Source: Bacteroidales bacterium (GTDB lineage Bacteria > Bacteroidota > Bacteroidia > Bacteroidales > BM520). From it: DNA of 64,000 bases. Below the pieces are notes generated by a model. That model was not told the DNA's origin, ran no database searches, and was given only the letters and a program-made list of their open reading frames with translations. Positions 26,082 through 36,508 of this stretch are shown here, in pieces. The number at the start of each line of letters is the position of its first letter. Position 1 is the first letter of the stretch. The DNA lies in the NCBI GenBank assembly GCA_031276035.1, contig JAISNV010000035.1, positions 62,001-126,000 on the forward strand. Direction: 5' to 3'. The position numbers were made by a program, and so were the translations under genes.

Positions 26082-28384
26082 TTTTTTGCTTTTTTATCTT
26101 TTGCTTTCTGAATGATTATCAGACAATCGGAATAAGAAATATCTTCCGGTTTATAAGTTTTCGGTATTTTATAATTTTTCTTTTCAAAAGAAATATACGG
26201 CCCGAAACGCCCGTTAAGTACCATTATGTCAGGATTTTCAGTAAAAGTCTTGATAAGTTTCTTACTGTCTTCATCTCTTTTTTCAGTAATTATTTCGATG
26301 GCTCTTTCTTCGGAAATTTCCAGAGGTTCGTCGGTAGAAGGAATTGAATAAAACTTGTTGTCGTGACGAATATAAGGCCCGAAGCGACCGATTCCGATTA
26401 TCATTTCATTATTTTCAAAATTTCCGACATTTTTCGGAAATTTGAAAAGTTCCATTACGTCATCAAAAGTAACGTTTTCCAGAGTTTGACCTTTTTTAAG
26501 TCCGGTAAATCTTGGTTTTTCCTCATCTTCAGATTCTCCGATTTGTGCCATTAAACCGTATCTTCCTAATTTTACGTAAACATTTTTACCTGATTCAGGA
26601 TCAACTCCAAGAAGTCTTTCTCCGCGAATTTTTTCAGTATTATGTTCGGCTTTCTCAACTTCCGTATGAAACGGGCCGTAGAAATCCGTTAACATACTTT
26701 GCCATTTTAACTTTCCATGAGCTATTTCATCGAATTGTTTTTCAATGCTTGCGGTAAAATTATAATCTAAAATATCATTAAAATTATTAACCAGGAATTT
26801 ATTGACAATTGTACCTATATCAGTGGGAGCAAGTTTGCCGTTTACAACGCCTTCTTTTTCAGTGCCGATTGATTCGGTAATTTCATTATCCTTAAATTTA
26901 ATGATATCAAATTTTCTGGTGGTTCCGGCACTTTTCAATTTTTCTACGTAACCCCGATTTTGAATAGTTGTGATAGTAGGAGCGTAAGTCGAAGGCCTTC
27001 CTATACCCAACTCTTCCAACTTTTTAACCAAACTGGCTTCAGAATATCTGAAAGGCGGATTTGTAGTTTTTTCGGTTGCTTCCAACAACTGCATGTCCAT
27101 TTTTTCTCCTTCGGAAATTTGAGCTTTAATAGAAGAAACTTTTTCTGAAGTGTCATCATCAATAGATTCGTCGTAAACCTTTAAAAATCCGTCGAATTTT
27201 ATAACTTCGCCTGTAGCAATAAAATATTTATCGGTTTTATTTGAATTAATATGAATAGTTGTATGTTCAATTAGAGCATCAGCCATTTGAGAGGCTATAG
27301 TTCTTTTCCAAATCAAAGAATACAATTTTTGTTGAGCTATGTCGCCGTCAACCGCATGGCGATTTATATATGTAGGACGAATTGCTTCGTGTGCTTCTTG
27401 CGCACCTTTGGTTTTTGTTGTGTAATTACGAGTTTTGGAATATTTTTTTCCGTATTTGCTTTCGATTTCTTCCTTAGCTTTTCCTAATGCGAGTGTAGAA
27501 AGATTTACGGAGTCGGTTCTCATATAAGTAATCTTTCCTGATTCATATAATTGCTGAGCAACCGTCATGGTTTTCGTAACGGAGAAACCTAATTTTCTCG
27601 ATGCTTCCTGTTGTAAAGTAGAAGTTGTAAAAGGAGGCGGAGGAGTTCTGTGGGTAGGTTTTGTTTCAATTGATGAAACCGTGAAATTTCCGTCTTTGAT
27701 TATATTAATAAAATCAATAACTTCTTCTTTTGTTTTCAATCTTTCGGAAAGTTCGGCTTTAATAATCTGTGATGTTTTTCCTCCTTCAGGAATAAAAACG
27801 GCAACAACACGATAGTAAACTTCCGGAATAAAATCTTTGATAGCTTGTTCTTTTTCAACAATTAATCGTACCGCAACAGATTGTACTCTACCTGCAGAGA
27901 GAGCGGGCTTAACCTTTTTCCACAAAATAGGAGAAAGTTCAAATCCGACCAATCTGTCTAAAACTCTTCTTGCTTGCTGAGCATTTACAAGGTCAATATC
28001 AATCTTACGCGGGTTTTTTATTGCGTTGAGAATTGCTGTTTGAGTTATTTCATTAAAAACAATTCTTTTGGTTTTATCTTCGGGAAGATGCAAGGCTTCT
28101 GCAAGATGCCACGAAATAGCTTCTCCTTCACGGTCTTCATCGGATGCAAGCCAAATAATATCAGCTTTTTTAGATAATTTGCTTAATTCCTCAACAACTT
28201 TCTTTTTATCCTTGCTGATTTCGTAAACAGGAATAAAACCTGCTTCGATGTTAATTCCTAAATCTTTCTTTTCCAGATCTCTAACATGTCCGAAACTTGA
28301 TTTCACAACATAATCCTTACCTAAAAAGCCTTCAATTGTCTTCGCTTTAGCCGGAGACTCAACAATTACTAAATTCTTTGCCAT
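26078..28384 (-). CDS. topA: DNA topoisomerase I (type IA)
   Basis: Relaxes negatively supercoiled DNA; nucleoid-associated. It has 768 residues. The TOPRIM domain at 1-~115 has VESPAKAKTIEGFLG and the acidic DEDREGE (82-88). The active-site Tyr287 is in ITYMRTDS. The C-terminal region lacks the four-Cys zinc fingers of E. coli TopA. Instead it has several copies of the short topoisomerase C-terminal repeat (patterns GRYGLMAQIG, GRFGPYIRHDNKFYSIP, GRFGPYISFEKKNYKIP), followed by a Lys-rich tail. It overlaps the arginase-like gene and diverges from miaB. Its -7 sequence TTACTTTG is a one-mismatch match. Confidence 0.98.
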   Translation of the reverse strand: MAKNLVIVESPAKAKTIEGFLGKDYVVKSSFGHVRDLEKKDLGINIEAGFIPVYEISKDKKKVVEELSKLSKKADIIWLASDEDREGEAISWHLAEALHLPEDKTKRIVFNEITQTAILNAIKNPRKIDIDLVNAQQARRVLDRLVGFELSPILWKKVKPALSAGRVQSVAVRLIVEKEQAIKDFIPEVYYRVVAVFIPEGGKTSQIIKAELSERLKTKEEVIDFINIIKDGNFTVSSIETKPTHRTPPPPFTTSTLQQEASRKLGFSVTKTMTVAQQLYESGKITYMRTDSVNLSTLALGKAKEEIESKYGKKYSKTRNYTTKTKGAQEAHEAIRPTYINRHAVDGDIAQQKLYSLIWKRTIASQMADALIEHTTIHINSNKTDKYFIATGEVIKFDGFLKVYDESIDDDTSEKVSSIKAQISEGEKMDMQLLEATEKTTNPPFRYSEASLVKKLEELGIGRPSTYAPTITTIQNRGYVEKLKSAGTTRKFDIIKFKDNEITESIGTEKEGVVNGKLAPTDIGTIVNKFLVNNFNDILDYNFTASIEKQFDEIAHGKLKWQSMLTDFYGPFHTEVEKAEHNTEKIRGERLLGVDPESGKNVYVKLGRYGLMAQIGESEDEEKPRFTGLKKGQTLENVTFDDVMELFKFPKNVGNFENNEMIIGIGRFGPYIRHDNKFYSIPSTDEPLEISEERAIEIITEKRDEDSKKLIKTFTENPDIMVLNGRFGPYISFEKKNYKIPKTYKPEDISYSDCLIIIQKAKDKKAKK

Positions 28385-28444
28385 GTTTTATTTTTTAATA
28401 TTTAAAAAACGCCGCAAAGTAAAACAAAATTTTCCAAATTTAGT

Positions 28445-28452
28445 TACTTTTG
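28445..28452 (+). promoter_or_regulatory. -7 promoter element for miaB
   Basis: TACTTTTG, 15 nt before the ATG at 28467. It supports the shorter miaB start, because the upstream in-frame start at 28383 would put the promoter inside the gene. Confidence 0.65.
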
Positions 28453-28466
28453 CCAAAAATTTTATA

Positions 28467-29792
28467 ATGAGTAGAAAATTATATATCGAAACTTATGGTT
28501 GTCAAATGAATTTTTCGGACAGCGAAATTGTGGGTTCGATATTAAGCGAGAATAATTGTGTACTTGAAGATGATGTTAATTCTGCGGATATTATCCTTAT
28601 AAATACTTGTTCGATACGTGAAAATGCCGAAAAAAGAGTTTTTAACAGATTACGAAACTTAAGATATCTTAAGAAAAGTAATCCGCTCTTAATAATAGGT
28701 GTAATCGGTTGTATGGCTGAAAGATTGAAAGAAGATCTCCTGAAGAAAGAACCTGCTGTCGATTTAATTGTTGGTCCGGATGCTTACAGGGATTTGCCGA
28801 AATTACTCAAAGAAGTCGATCTCGGCGATAAAGCCGTGCAAACTCTTTTGTCGGAAGATGAAACTTATGATGATATTTTGCCTGTCAGGATCGACAGTAA
28901 CGGTGTAAGTGCGTTTATTTCAATTATGCGCGGTTGTCAGAATTTTTGTGCTTATTGCGTTGTGCCCTACACGCGAGGTAAAGAACGCAGTAGAAATCCG
29001 CAAACAATTATAAACGAAGCCAAAACGTTAGTAGAGAATGGTTTTAGAGAAGTAACATTATTAGGGCAAAATGTTAATTCATATCTTTGGGAAGAAACCG
29101 GCGAAACAGTTAATTTCAGTAAATTAATGGCTATGGTTGCCGAAATAAATCCTTTGTTGCGTGTTCGTTTTGCAACTTCACATCCTAAAGACCTTTCCGA
29201 CGAACTTATCGCTACAATTAAAAAGTATCCGAATATATGCAAATCAATACATCTGCCGCTGCAGTCTGGAAGCAATAATGTGTTGAAAAAGATGAACAGG
29301 AAATACACTCGCGAGTGGTATTTAGGAAGAGTTAATGCTATAAAGACTGCTATTCCGGATTGCGGAATAAGCACCGATATTATTACCGGATTTTGCGGAG
29401 AAACGGAGGAGGATCATAAAGATACGCTTTCCTTAATGAGAGAAGTGGGATATGATTCCGCGTTTATGTTTAAATATTCCGAAAGGCCGGGCACAACTGC
29501 GGCCAAATGTTACGAAAATGATATTCCTGAGGAAGTGAAAAGCCGGAGACTTGAAGAAATTATTGCACTACAAAGTGAATTATCTCTTGCGAGTAATAAA
29601 AAAGATATTGGTAAAACATTCGAGATATTAGTTGAAGGACAATCCAAGCGTTCGAAGAAACAATTATTCGGCAGAAACTCGCAAAACAAAGTAATAATAT
29701 TCACATCAACCGATGAAAAAATAGGTGATTATGTAATTGTGAAAGTTACTGATTGTACTGCTGCAACGCTTTTTGGAGAGGTTGTAAAGTAA
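28467..29792 (+). CDS. miaB: tRNA-2-methylthio-N6-dimethylallyladenosine synthase MiaB
   Basis: Radical SAM methylthiotransferase that converts i6A37 to ms2i6A37 in tRNAs reading UNN codons. It has 441 residues from the ATG at 28467. The N-terminal UPF0004 domain has three cluster Cys in YGCQMN (Cys12), NTCSIREN and GCMAE. The radical SAM cluster is CAYCVVPYTRG plus the preceding Cys in GCQNFCAYC. STDIITGFCGETEEDH is a family motif, and a TRAM RNA-binding domain ends the protein (KVTDCTAATLFGEVV). An alternative start at 28383 is rejected because it precedes the promoter. It stands alone on the plus strand. Confidence 0.97.
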   Translation: MSRKLYIETYGCQMNFSDSEIVGSILSENNCVLEDDVNSADIILINTCSIRENAEKRVFNRLRNLRYLKKSNPLLIIGVIGCMAERLKEDLLKKEPAVDLIVGPDAYRDLPKLLKEVDLGDKAVQTLLSEDETYDDILPVRIDSNGVSAFISIMRGCQNFCAYCVVPYTRGKERSRNPQTIINEAKTLVENGFREVTLLGQNVNSYLWEETGETVNFSKLMAMVAEINPLLRVRFATSHPKDLSDELIATIKKYPNICKSIHLPLQSGSNNVLKKMNRKYTREWYLGRVNAIKTAIPDCGISTDIITGFCGETEEDHKDTLSLMREVGYDSAFMFKYSERPGTTAAKCYENDIPEEVKSRRLEEIIALQSELSLASNKKDIGKTFEILVEGQSKRSKKQLFGRNSQNKVIIFTSTDEKIGDYVIVKVTDCTAATLFGEVVK

Positions 29793-30021
29793 ATATTTGG
29801 TGAAAATACATGTTAATATTGCTGTTATCTCATGGTAGTGAGAATCTTATTATGAGTTGTAATTTTGATGTATATTTATTATTCTTTCAAATGGAATATT
29901 TTTTTGTACATAATTACAAAATTCACAAAATTAACATACTATTTTAACAACTTTACCGGCTTAATCGTCGGATTTTCAATAATAAGTTTTATTAGAATAT
30001 TAATATTTTTGTGTTGAAAAT

Positions 30022-30744
30022 TTATCTTGCCGCTACAAAATAATATTCCTTGTTGGTGTTAAAATAATTTTCAAACTCAGCAGCGTTCATTGCAGGTTTG
30101 TTTTTAATGAAATCATTAAGGGTGAATATTTTCAGAGATATTTCATTGGAGATGAAATTATATAAATCAATAGGATTTGTTCCGTAATAATCGCTGGCGC
30201 CTTTTCCGCATTCAAACAAAATGATAGGCTTATTGTTTTTAAGTAGTTTCATACCGCCTTTCATAACACCGAATTCACCGCCTTCAACATCAATCTTAAT
30301 AAAATCTATTTTATCTTCAGGATTAATTATATCGTCTAATTTCTTTTTTTCTACAATAATTTCCTCTATGTCCGGATTTTCAATATCATAACGCCTTTGC
30401 TTAATACCGCTGTAAGCCGGAGCATTTTTTACAAACTGAAATGTTGTTGTGCCGTTTTCGTCTGATAGAGCATAAGGATAGATAGTTGCTTTTCCTTTAT
30501 ACTTATTTTCCAAATTCAAATAAAGATTTGGTATAGGTTCGAAGCCATAATGTTTACCTTCAGGCGAATACTTCATCATTATATTTAATATTTCACCTTT
30601 ATGACATCCGATATCAATACAATTATAATGATTTTTAATCTCTCTTTTCATTATCTTTCTCGTAAGTCTGTCGTATTTGAGATTTTTAGTTAAATCTAAA
30701 TGAAAAGTGATTAGTATTTCTCTTAGTATGTCTTTAATATTCAT
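30022..30744 (-). CDS. FkbM family SAM-dependent methyltransferase
   Basis: 240-residue methyltransferase. The SAM motif I is NCIDIGCHKGEIL (residues ~41-53) with the acidic end of strand 2 at YGFEPIPN. The FkbM signature DFIKIDVEGGEFGVMKGG is clear. Family members O-methylate sugars or small molecules, often in glycan gene clusters, but here the neighbours are not glycan genes. The gene lies alone: 97 nt after cysteine desulfidase on the same strand and convergent with miaB. Nothing is recognised in the 229 nt before miaB ends. The substrate is unknown. Confidence 0.88.
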   Translation of the reverse strand: MNIKDILREILITFHLDLTKNLKYDRLTRKIMKREIKNHYNCIDIGCHKGEILNIMMKYSPEGKHYGFEPIPNLYLNLENKYKGKATIYPYALSDENGTTTFQFVKNAPAYSGIKQRRYDIENPDIEEIIVEKKKLDDIINPEDKIDFIKIDVEGGEFGVMKGGMKLLKNNKPIILFECGKGASDYYGTNPIDLYNFISNEISLKIFTLNDFIKNKPAMNAAEFENYFNTNKEYYFVAAR

Positions 30745-30841
30745 GGTTTAATATTTAAATATGGAAATTATTATATCAATTTTATTATTTATATCATATT
30801 GTGCGAATATATTGCACTTTATTAATATTTTATAATTAACG

Positions 30842-32119
30842 TTAATCCTTATTCTTCATAATATCAATAATCGTTTTATCGGTTTCATCCATACCTTTTG
30901 AAGCGATAATTCCGATATTTCTGATTGTTTTCTCTATGTCTTCTTCAATGATTCCGTCATTTGAAGTTATTATCCCATTCATAGATAACAGCGCGGCTTG
31001 CACTGCTGCAGATACTCCGGAATAAACTTTGAGAGCACAACCTTTTTTTGCACCATCACACATCATACCGGTTAAATTTGATGCCATAGTTTTTATGGTA
31101 TTCAAAATTTTATCATAATCGCCGCCCATAAGATAAGTTATTGCACAGGAAGCACCTGTTCCGGCTATCAAAATACCACATAAGGCAGACAGATGCCCGA
31201 CAAAATGATGAATATGACGGGCCACAAGATTACTTAGTGCTAAAGCTCTTGCCAGTTGTTCTTGAGAAGAACCGAATTTATCGGCAGCTGCAAGTACAGG
31301 CAAATAAACAGTAATTCCCTGATTACCGCTTCCCGAGTTTGTCATAACAGGTTTAGGGCAACCGTCCATTCTGGCATCCGAAGCAGCAGTAGCCATAATT
31401 ACAGCTTGATTCAACAATGAATCATCAACCAAACCCTCATCAATATTCTTCTTTAAAGTCTTTCCTATCTGCAGGCCGTATTCGCTTTTTAATCCTTCAG
31501 TAGATATTGCCCTGTTCATCTCGGCACCGGAAAGAACAAAATCAATCTCATCAACATCAACATCGTTAATAAATTGCCAGATACGTTCAACAGACAACTC
31601 ATCATGAATTTTATTAGCCGACTCGGATTTTACTGTCGGTTTTGAATGAATTATTTCATCATTTTTAATAATTCTCACAATATTTGTGTGTGTGCCCATA
31701 ATCTCCACAATAACAATATCGTCCATTAAAGTACAAGATGCTTTGGCATACAAAATATCAGGTGCATCGGGATTAAGTGTGATGTGAACTTTATTGTTTG
31801 CGAGCATTTTCTTTGCCTGTTCAAGATTGCCGTTCTTGTTGACATCCTTTAAGACTTCGAGCCCGTATTCCGTTTTACCGCAAATAGCGCCCAAAGCTGC
31901 AGCTATAGGCAAACCTGTCATTCCTGTTCCGGGAATACCGACTCCCATTCCGTTTTTGAGAATATTGCCACTAACTTCAACGGTAATATTGCTGGGTATG
32001 CCTTCAAGTATTTCGGTGCATTTGGCACAAGCGTAAGCACAAGCGATAGGTTCTGTGCAACCTAATGCCGGAACTACTTCCTGTCTTAATATTTGAATTA
32101 ATTGAGAATCCGTAATCAT
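30842..32119 (-). CDS. L-cysteine desulfidase family protein (CyuA/YhaM, UPF0597)
   Basis: [4Fe-4S] lyase that would convert L-cysteine to pyruvate, ammonia and sulfide; cytosolic. It has 425 residues, close to E. coli CyuA. GCTEPIACAYACAKC (Cys21, 27, 31, 34) is the family opening. The serine-dehydratase-alpha-like C-terminal half has TNSGSGNQGITVYLPV, a His-rich ARHIHHFVGHLSALCG and MMCDGAKKGCALK (Cys354, Cys361), which supply likely cluster ligands. It is followed by fkbM and preceded, 24 nt away, by malic enzyme. Both make or use pyruvate, so joint expression in amino-acid fermentation is plausible. Serine or related beta-elimination cannot be excluded. Confidence 0.87.
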   Translation of the reverse strand: MITDSQLIQILRQEVVPALGCTEPIACAYACAKCTEILEGIPSNITVEVSGNILKNGMGVGIPGTGMTGLPIAAALGAICGKTEYGLEVLKDVNKNGNLEQAKKMLANNKVHITLNPDAPDILYAKASCTLMDDIVIVEIMGTHTNIVRIIKNDEIIHSKPTVKSESANKIHDELSVERIWQFINDVDVDEIDFVLSGAEMNRAISTEGLKSEYGLQIGKTLKKNIDEGLVDDSLLNQAVIMATAASDARMDGCPKPVMTNSGSGNQGITVYLPVLAAADKFGSSQEQLARALALSNLVARHIHHFVGHLSALCGILIAGTGASCAITYLMGGDYDKILNTIKTMASNLTGMMCDGAKKGCALKVYSGVSAAVQAALLSMNGIITSNDGIIEEDIEKTIRNIGIIASKGMDETDKTIIDIMKNKD

Positions 32120-32143
32120 AGATATGTGCTGAAAAATTTTGTT

Positions 32144-33403
32144 TTATTTTTTCAAAGATTCTTTATATGCATTCCAGTCGAAATTTTTTAAGCGGGAAAC
32201 ACCGGAATCAAAGGCGGCTTTTGCAACTGCAAATGCAACGTATTCTTTTAATCTCGGATCGAATGGAGTAGGGATAATATAGTTTTTACCGAAAGATAAT
32301 TCTTTTTTGTTATAAACATCGAGCACTGATTGCGGCACCGGTTGTTTTGCCAATTCTGCCAAAGCTTTGCATGCCGCAAGTTTCATATCTTCATTGATGG
32401 TTTTTGCTCTTACATCCAGAGCACCTCTGAAAATAAACGGAAATCCTAAAACATTATTTACTTGATTCGGATAATCCGATCTACCTGTAGCCATAATAAT
32501 ATCTTGACGAATTTTAAAAGCCTGTTCAGGAAGAATTTCGGGAACCGGATTTGCCAAAGCAAAAATTATAGGTTTCTCGTTCATGCTTTGTAAATATTCG
32601 GGTTTCAAAGCACCTTCAACGGAAAGTCCGAGAAACATATCGGCACCTTTCATTGCTTCTTCAAGAGTATTAATATCTTTTTCGGTAATAAATTGTTGCT
32701 TGTATTTATTTAGATCGGTACGTTTGCTATTAATAACGCCCTTGCTGTCGAGCATGATAATATTTTCCGGTTTAACTCCGAGACTGATATAAATTTTTGA
32801 ACAAGCGAAAGCCGATGCGCCGGCACCGTTTACAACAACTTTTATTTCCGAAGCTTTTTTACCGGTTATTTCAAGAGCATTTATCAAACCGGCACCTGTA
32901 ATTATTGCCGTTCCGTGCTGGTCGTCGTGCATAATGGGAATATCAAGTTCCTCTTTTAATTTTTCTTCGATTTCAAAACATTCCGGAGCCTTAATATCTT
33001 CCAAATTAATACCGCCGAAAGTCGGAGCTATTGCTTTTACAACTTCAATAATTTTCGCCGGATCTTTCTCATCAATTTCAATATCAAAAACATCAATATC
33101 GGCGAAAACTTTGAAAAGTAAACCTTTTCCTTCCATTACCGGTTTTCCGGCTAATGCACCTATATCGCCAAGTCCGAGAACTGCGGTTCCGTTGGAAATA
33201 ACAGCTACAAGATTTCCTTTCCCGGTGTATTTGTATGCATCGTCAGGATTTTTTTCAATTTCTAAACACGGGGCAGCAACACCCGGCGAATAGGCTAAGG
33301 TTAAGTCTAATTGAGTTTTACTCGGTTTTGTTGGGATAACTTCCAATTTCCCCGGTTTGCCATGGGAGTGATATTCAAGTGCTAATTTATTTATGTCTGC
33401 CAT
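32144..33403 (-). CDS. NAD(P)-dependent malic enzyme (malate dehydrogenase, decarboxylating)
   Basis: Oxidative decarboxylation of malate to pyruvate, CO2 and NAD(P)H; cytosolic. It has 419 residues. This is the short bacterial form without the phosphotransacetylase-like domain of MaeB. Motifs are the catalytic Tyr in [33 protein letters not shown] (read as two parts) with the catalytic Lys, HDDQHGTAI for metal binding, and the nucleotide loop VVNGAGASA. It lies 85 nt after pyrF and 24 nt before the cysteine desulfidase gene, all on the minus strand. The cofactor preference is not readable with confidence. Confidence 0.96.
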   Translation of the reverse strand: MADINKLALEYHSHGKPGKLEVIPTKPSKTQLDLTLAYSPGVAAPCLEIEKNPDDAYKYTGKGNLVAVISNGTAVLGLGDIGALAGKPVMEGKGLLFKVFADIDVFDIEIDEKDPAKIIEVVKAIAPTFGGINLEDIKAPECFEIEEKLKEELDIPIMHDDQHGTAIITGAGLINALEITGKKASEIKVVVNGAGASAFACSKIYISLGVKPENIIMLDSKGVINSKRTDLNKYKQQFITEKDINTLEEAMKGADMFLGLSVEGALKPEYLQSMNEKPIIFALANPVPEILPEQAFKIRQDIIMATGRSDYPNQVNNVLGFPFIFRGALDVRAKTINEDMKLAACKALAELAKQPVPQSVLDVYNKKELSFGKNYIIPTPFDPRLKEYVAFAVAKAAFDSGVSRLKNFDWNAYKESLKK

Positions 33404-33488
33404 GTCTTACTTTTTTATTATTAATTGATAAACAATTTATTGTGTTTTTAATTTTTATGTTTGATGATCAGAAAATCATTGATCTTCA

Positions 33489-34304
33489 TCAGAAGTATAT
33501 TTTCATTTCGTTCTGAATTTTTTTAGCTTCGATATTTGCAACTTCGTCGAAGTCATCTCCTTTTGAAGCGAAAATAATTCCTCTCGAAGAATTTACTAAA
33601 AGTCCGGTTTCTTTAGTTAGACCGTAATTACAAACTTCTTGTAAACTTCCGCCTTGAGCGCCGACTCCGGGAACCAAAAGAAAATGATCAGGAGCAATTT
33701 TTCTAATGTCTGTTAGCATTTCCGCTTTGGTTGCCCCAACAACAAACATCATATTTTCAGGATTTCCGCCCCATTGCTCCGAAGTTTTTATCACTGTTTC
33801 AAACAGATATTCATTTCTTTCGTTTTTATTGAATTGAAAATCGTATGCTCCTTCATTTGAAGTGAGTGCAAGCAGGATTACCCATTTACCGTTGAAAGAA
33901 AGAAATGGAGATACGGAATCTTTGCCCATATATGGAGCAACAGTAACGGCATCAAAGTCCATTGTTTCGAAAAATGCTTTTGCGTATTGTTTAGAAGTGT
34001 TGCCTATGTCGCCGCGTTTTGCATCAGCAATTATGAAAATACTGCTGTCGACTTTTCTAATATAATCAACAGTTTTTTCGAGGGAAATCCAGCCCTTGCT
34101 GCCCAAACTTTCATAGAAAGCCAGGTTAGGTTTGTAGGCTGCTGCGTAAATATGGGTTGCGTCAATGATTCTTTTGTTGAATTCGAAAACGGGATCATCC
34201 GATTTTAAAACACAATCCGGTAATTTAGAATATTCGCTGTCTAAACCAACACACAAAAAAGATTTCTTACGGCGAATATTGCTTATTAATTCTTGTTTTG
34301 TCAT
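33489..34304 (-). CDS. pyrF: Orotidine 5'-phosphate decarboxylase (type 2)
   Basis: Last step of UMP synthesis. It has 271 residues from the ATG at 34304, which begins [22 protein letters not shown]. The longer frame from 34331 overlaps the prfA end and is rejected. The decarboxylase core has the Asp-Lys catalytic run [14 protein letters not shown] and [16 protein letters not shown]. The phosphate loop region [10 protein letters not shown] and the C-terminal [14 protein letters not shown] are typical of the longer type 2 (PyrF/UMP-synthase-like) group. It follows prfA by 16 nt, so both are likely co-transcribed. Confidence 0.96.
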   Translation of the reverse strand: MTKQELISNIRRKKSFLCVGLDSEYSKLPDCVLKSDDPVFEFNKRIIDATHIYAAAYKPNLAFYESLGSKGWISLEKTVDYIRKVDSSIFIIADAKRGDIGNTSKQYAKAFFETMDFDAVTVAPYMGKDSVSPFLSFNGKWVILLALTSNEGAYDFQFNKNERNEYLFETVIKTSEQWGGNPENMMFVVGATKAEMLTDIRKIAPDHFLLVPGVGAQGGSLQEVCNYGLTKETGLLVNSSRGIIFASKGDDFDEVANIEAKKIQNEMKIYF

Positions 34305-34320
34305 GATATATTGTTGGAAA

Positions 34321-35400
34321 TTAACTTTCAACAGATTCTTTCAATCTTTCGGCATTTTCGGCAACTTGCAGTTTGTCTATAAACTCTTGAATGTCGCCGT
34401 CCATGATATTCGGAAGATTGTACAAAGATAAATTAATTCTATGATCAGTAACACGTCCTTGCGGATAATTATAAGTTCTGATTTTAGCAGAACGATCACC
34501 GGTGGAAACCATTGTTTTTCTTTTGCTTGAAATTTCGTCAAGATACTTTTTATATTCAAGTTCAAAGATTCTTGTACGTAACACCTGCATAGCTTTGTCA
34601 AGATTTTTCAATTGTGATTTCTGATCCTGACATGTGACAACTATTCCGGTTGGGATGTGTGTTAAGCGGATTGCGGAATAAGTAGTATTTACAGATTGTC
34701 CTCCGGGACCAGAAGAGCAGTAAGTATCTTTTCTGATGTCACTTTGTTTCAATTCGATATCGAATTCGTCGGCTTCGGGAAGAACGGCTACAGAAGCAGC
34801 AGAAGTATGTACTCTTCCTTGAGTTTCCGTTTCCGGAACTCTTTGTACGCGATGCACGCCGCTTTCGTATTTCAACTGACCGTAAACTCCGTCTCCTATG
34901 ACATTAAAAATGACCTCTTTGTATCCGCCTACGGTTCCGTATGTGGCGCTCACAGGCTCGGTTTTCCAACCTCTTGTTTCACAATATTTCAAATACATTC
35001 TGTAAAGATCTCCGGCAAAAATACTTGCCTCGTCGCCGCCGGTACCTGCGCGAATTTCCACAATAGCATTTTTTTTATCTTGAGGGTCATTCGGTAAAAG
35101 AAGGATTTGAATTTCACTTTCCATTTCCGTTTGTCTTTCGGTAAGGATTTGAATTTCCTCCTTAGCCATTTCTCTCATTTCTTCATCCTTTTCGGTTTGA
35201 AGAAGTTCTTTGGCGGATTCGAGATTGGCTACAATGCTGGAATATTCTTTATAAGCATTAACAACAGGGTCAAGTTCTTTAATATCTTTATTAAGTTTGA
35301 TAAATCTTTTCATATCCGAAGCCACGTCCGGATTAGCTATTTCTTCTTGTAATTCATTGTATTTGTTATACAACGCTTCTAATCTCTCAAGTAGTAACAT
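34321..35400 (-). CDS. prfA: Peptide chain release factor 1
   Basis: Terminates translation at UAA and UAG. It has 359 residues from the ATG at 35400. The stop-codon recognition PxT motif is Pro189-Glu-Thr191 in [16 protein letters not shown], and the peptidyl-hydrolysis GGQ is at 233-235 ([10 protein letters not shown]). The TTG at 35406 is rejected because it would leave almost no room after the -7 element at 35420-35427. The last residues overlap nothing, and pyrF starts 16 nt later. Confidence 0.98.
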   Translation of the reverse strand: MLLLERLEALYNKYNELQEEIANPDVASDMKRFIKLNKDIKELDPVVNAYKEYSSIVANLESAKELLQTEKDEEMREMAKEEIQILTERQTEMESEIQILLLPNDPQDKKNAIVEIRAGTGGDEASIFAGDLYRMYLKYCETRGWKTEPVSATYGTVGGYKEVIFNVIGDGVYGQLKYESGVHRVQRVPETETQGRVHTSAASVAVLPEADEFDIELKQSDIRKDTYCSSGPGGQSVNTTYSAIRLTHIPTGIVVTCQDQKSQLKNLDKAMQVLRTRIFELEYKKYLDEISSKRKTMVSTGDRSAKIRTYNYPQGRVTDHRINLSLYNLPNIMDGDIQEFIDKLQVAENAERLKESVES

Positions 35401-35419
35401 AAACAATATTTTGCGGTTG

Positions 35420-35427
35420 CAAAGATA
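35420..35427 (-). promoter_or_regulatory. -7 promoter element for prfA-pyrF
   Basis: TATCTTTG on the minus strand, 19 nt before the prfA ATG at 35400. Confidence 0.62.
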
Positions 35428-35510
35428 GTAAATAATTAAGAATTAATAATTAAAATCGGTATTTAAAAGTGTGGTAATATTGTAATTCTAATTTAACATG
35501 TTTATCCTTT

Positions 35511-36398
35511 TTACAAGTCCAGATCCATATTACCTAAATCTCCTAATTGTCCGGTTACCCATGCTACAAATATTAAGATAAAAATGAAAATCAATAAAAT
35601 TACTGCTATCAATATTACTGCAAATACAAATGATAATAAGTACATATAAATTGTTTTTATTATTGATTTTTTCCATTTGATATTGAATAATCCTTTGAAG
35701 TTCCATGCAGATAAAGTAATATATGAGGCATATCTTGTGCATGTGACTAAAGTATCAAAAACAGACTCATCGGATATAAATGTATCTAAGGGAAGAATTA
35801 TTATATCGATAAACATCCTTTGGCAAGCCATAAAAGTACAAGCCAGCAGAATTTCCGCATAATTGTATCCTTTCGTGTTGATTTTCTTAAATGCTATTTT
35901 TGATGATAAGGCATAAGCCGGAATCATCAATAGAGACCATATTATTACGCTTTTTTCAGCCCAATTTAAAATTGAATTTATTAAGTTATGCAGCCAGTTT
36001 ATATCTCCATCTGTTGGATTTAATTGCAAACCGACATCAATCGGTTTATTTGAGATAATTGCAAGAAAAGAATATAATATCCCGTAAATACTCGAAAGTA
36101 TTATCAACATTGTGAAAGGTTTCGCATAAATAACACGCTTTCCTTCAATGTAATCTTTTATCAACTTTCCGGGATTAGTGAAAAGCAAATTGATGGTTAG
36201 TAGAACTCCTCTGTCTAAATTTGTGAAACTACTAAAAAAATTCTTAAAGATTAATTTTGTTGTAAGCCTCTCGGTATCATTTTTCTGTCCGCAATTGTAA
36301 CAATATGTCCCCGTAAATTCGGTTCCACAGTTTTTGCATTTATAAGTTTTATTTTCGTTGATAGTTTCGTTTATATCGACATTTTCTTCTTTAGACAT
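35511..36398 (-). CDS. DUF3667-like zinc-ribbon membrane protein
   Basis: 295-residue protein with an N-terminal zinc ribbon (Cys21, Cys24, Cys33, Cys36 in YKCKNCGTEFTGTYCYNCGQ) facing the cytosol. The DUF3667-like segment KNFFSSFTNLDRGVLLTINLL follows, with TNPGKLIKDYIEGKRVIYAKP (read as two parts). There are then about five hydrophobic segments, the last a very hydrophobic Ile/Val/Leu run near residues 255-285. The ATG at 36398 is preferred over a TTG at 36413. This family is common in Bacteroidota and its function is unknown. It lies between the 1077-residue redox protein and prfA. Confidence 0.8.
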   Translation of the reverse strand: MSKEENVDINETINENKTYKCKNCGTEFTGTYCYNCGQKNDTERLTTKLIFKNFFSSFTNLDRGVLLTINLLFTNPGKLIKDYIEGKRVIYAKPFTMLIILSSIYGILYSFLAIISNKPIDVGLQLNPTDGDINWLHNLINSILNWAEKSVIIWSLLMIPAYALSSKIAFKKINTKGYNYAEILLACTFMACQRMFIDIIILPLDTFISDESVFDTLVTCTRYASYITLSAWNFKGLFNIKWKKSIIKTIYMYLLSFVFAVILIAVILLIFIFILIFVAWVTGQLGDLGNMDLDL

Positions 36399-36508
36399 AT
36401 AGCTTAGAATCAAGGTTTAAAGTTAGTGGTTTAATATCAGGTTATTGTTTCGTTATTATGCCTTTTGCAATAACACTTTTTGCTTTTGCTCTTTCATAAC
36501 CCTGAACA

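Noticed and set aside
28383..28466. Upstream extension of miaB
   Set aside because: It would include the miaB promoter and the topA start region; the family begins at MSRKLYIETYGCQMN.
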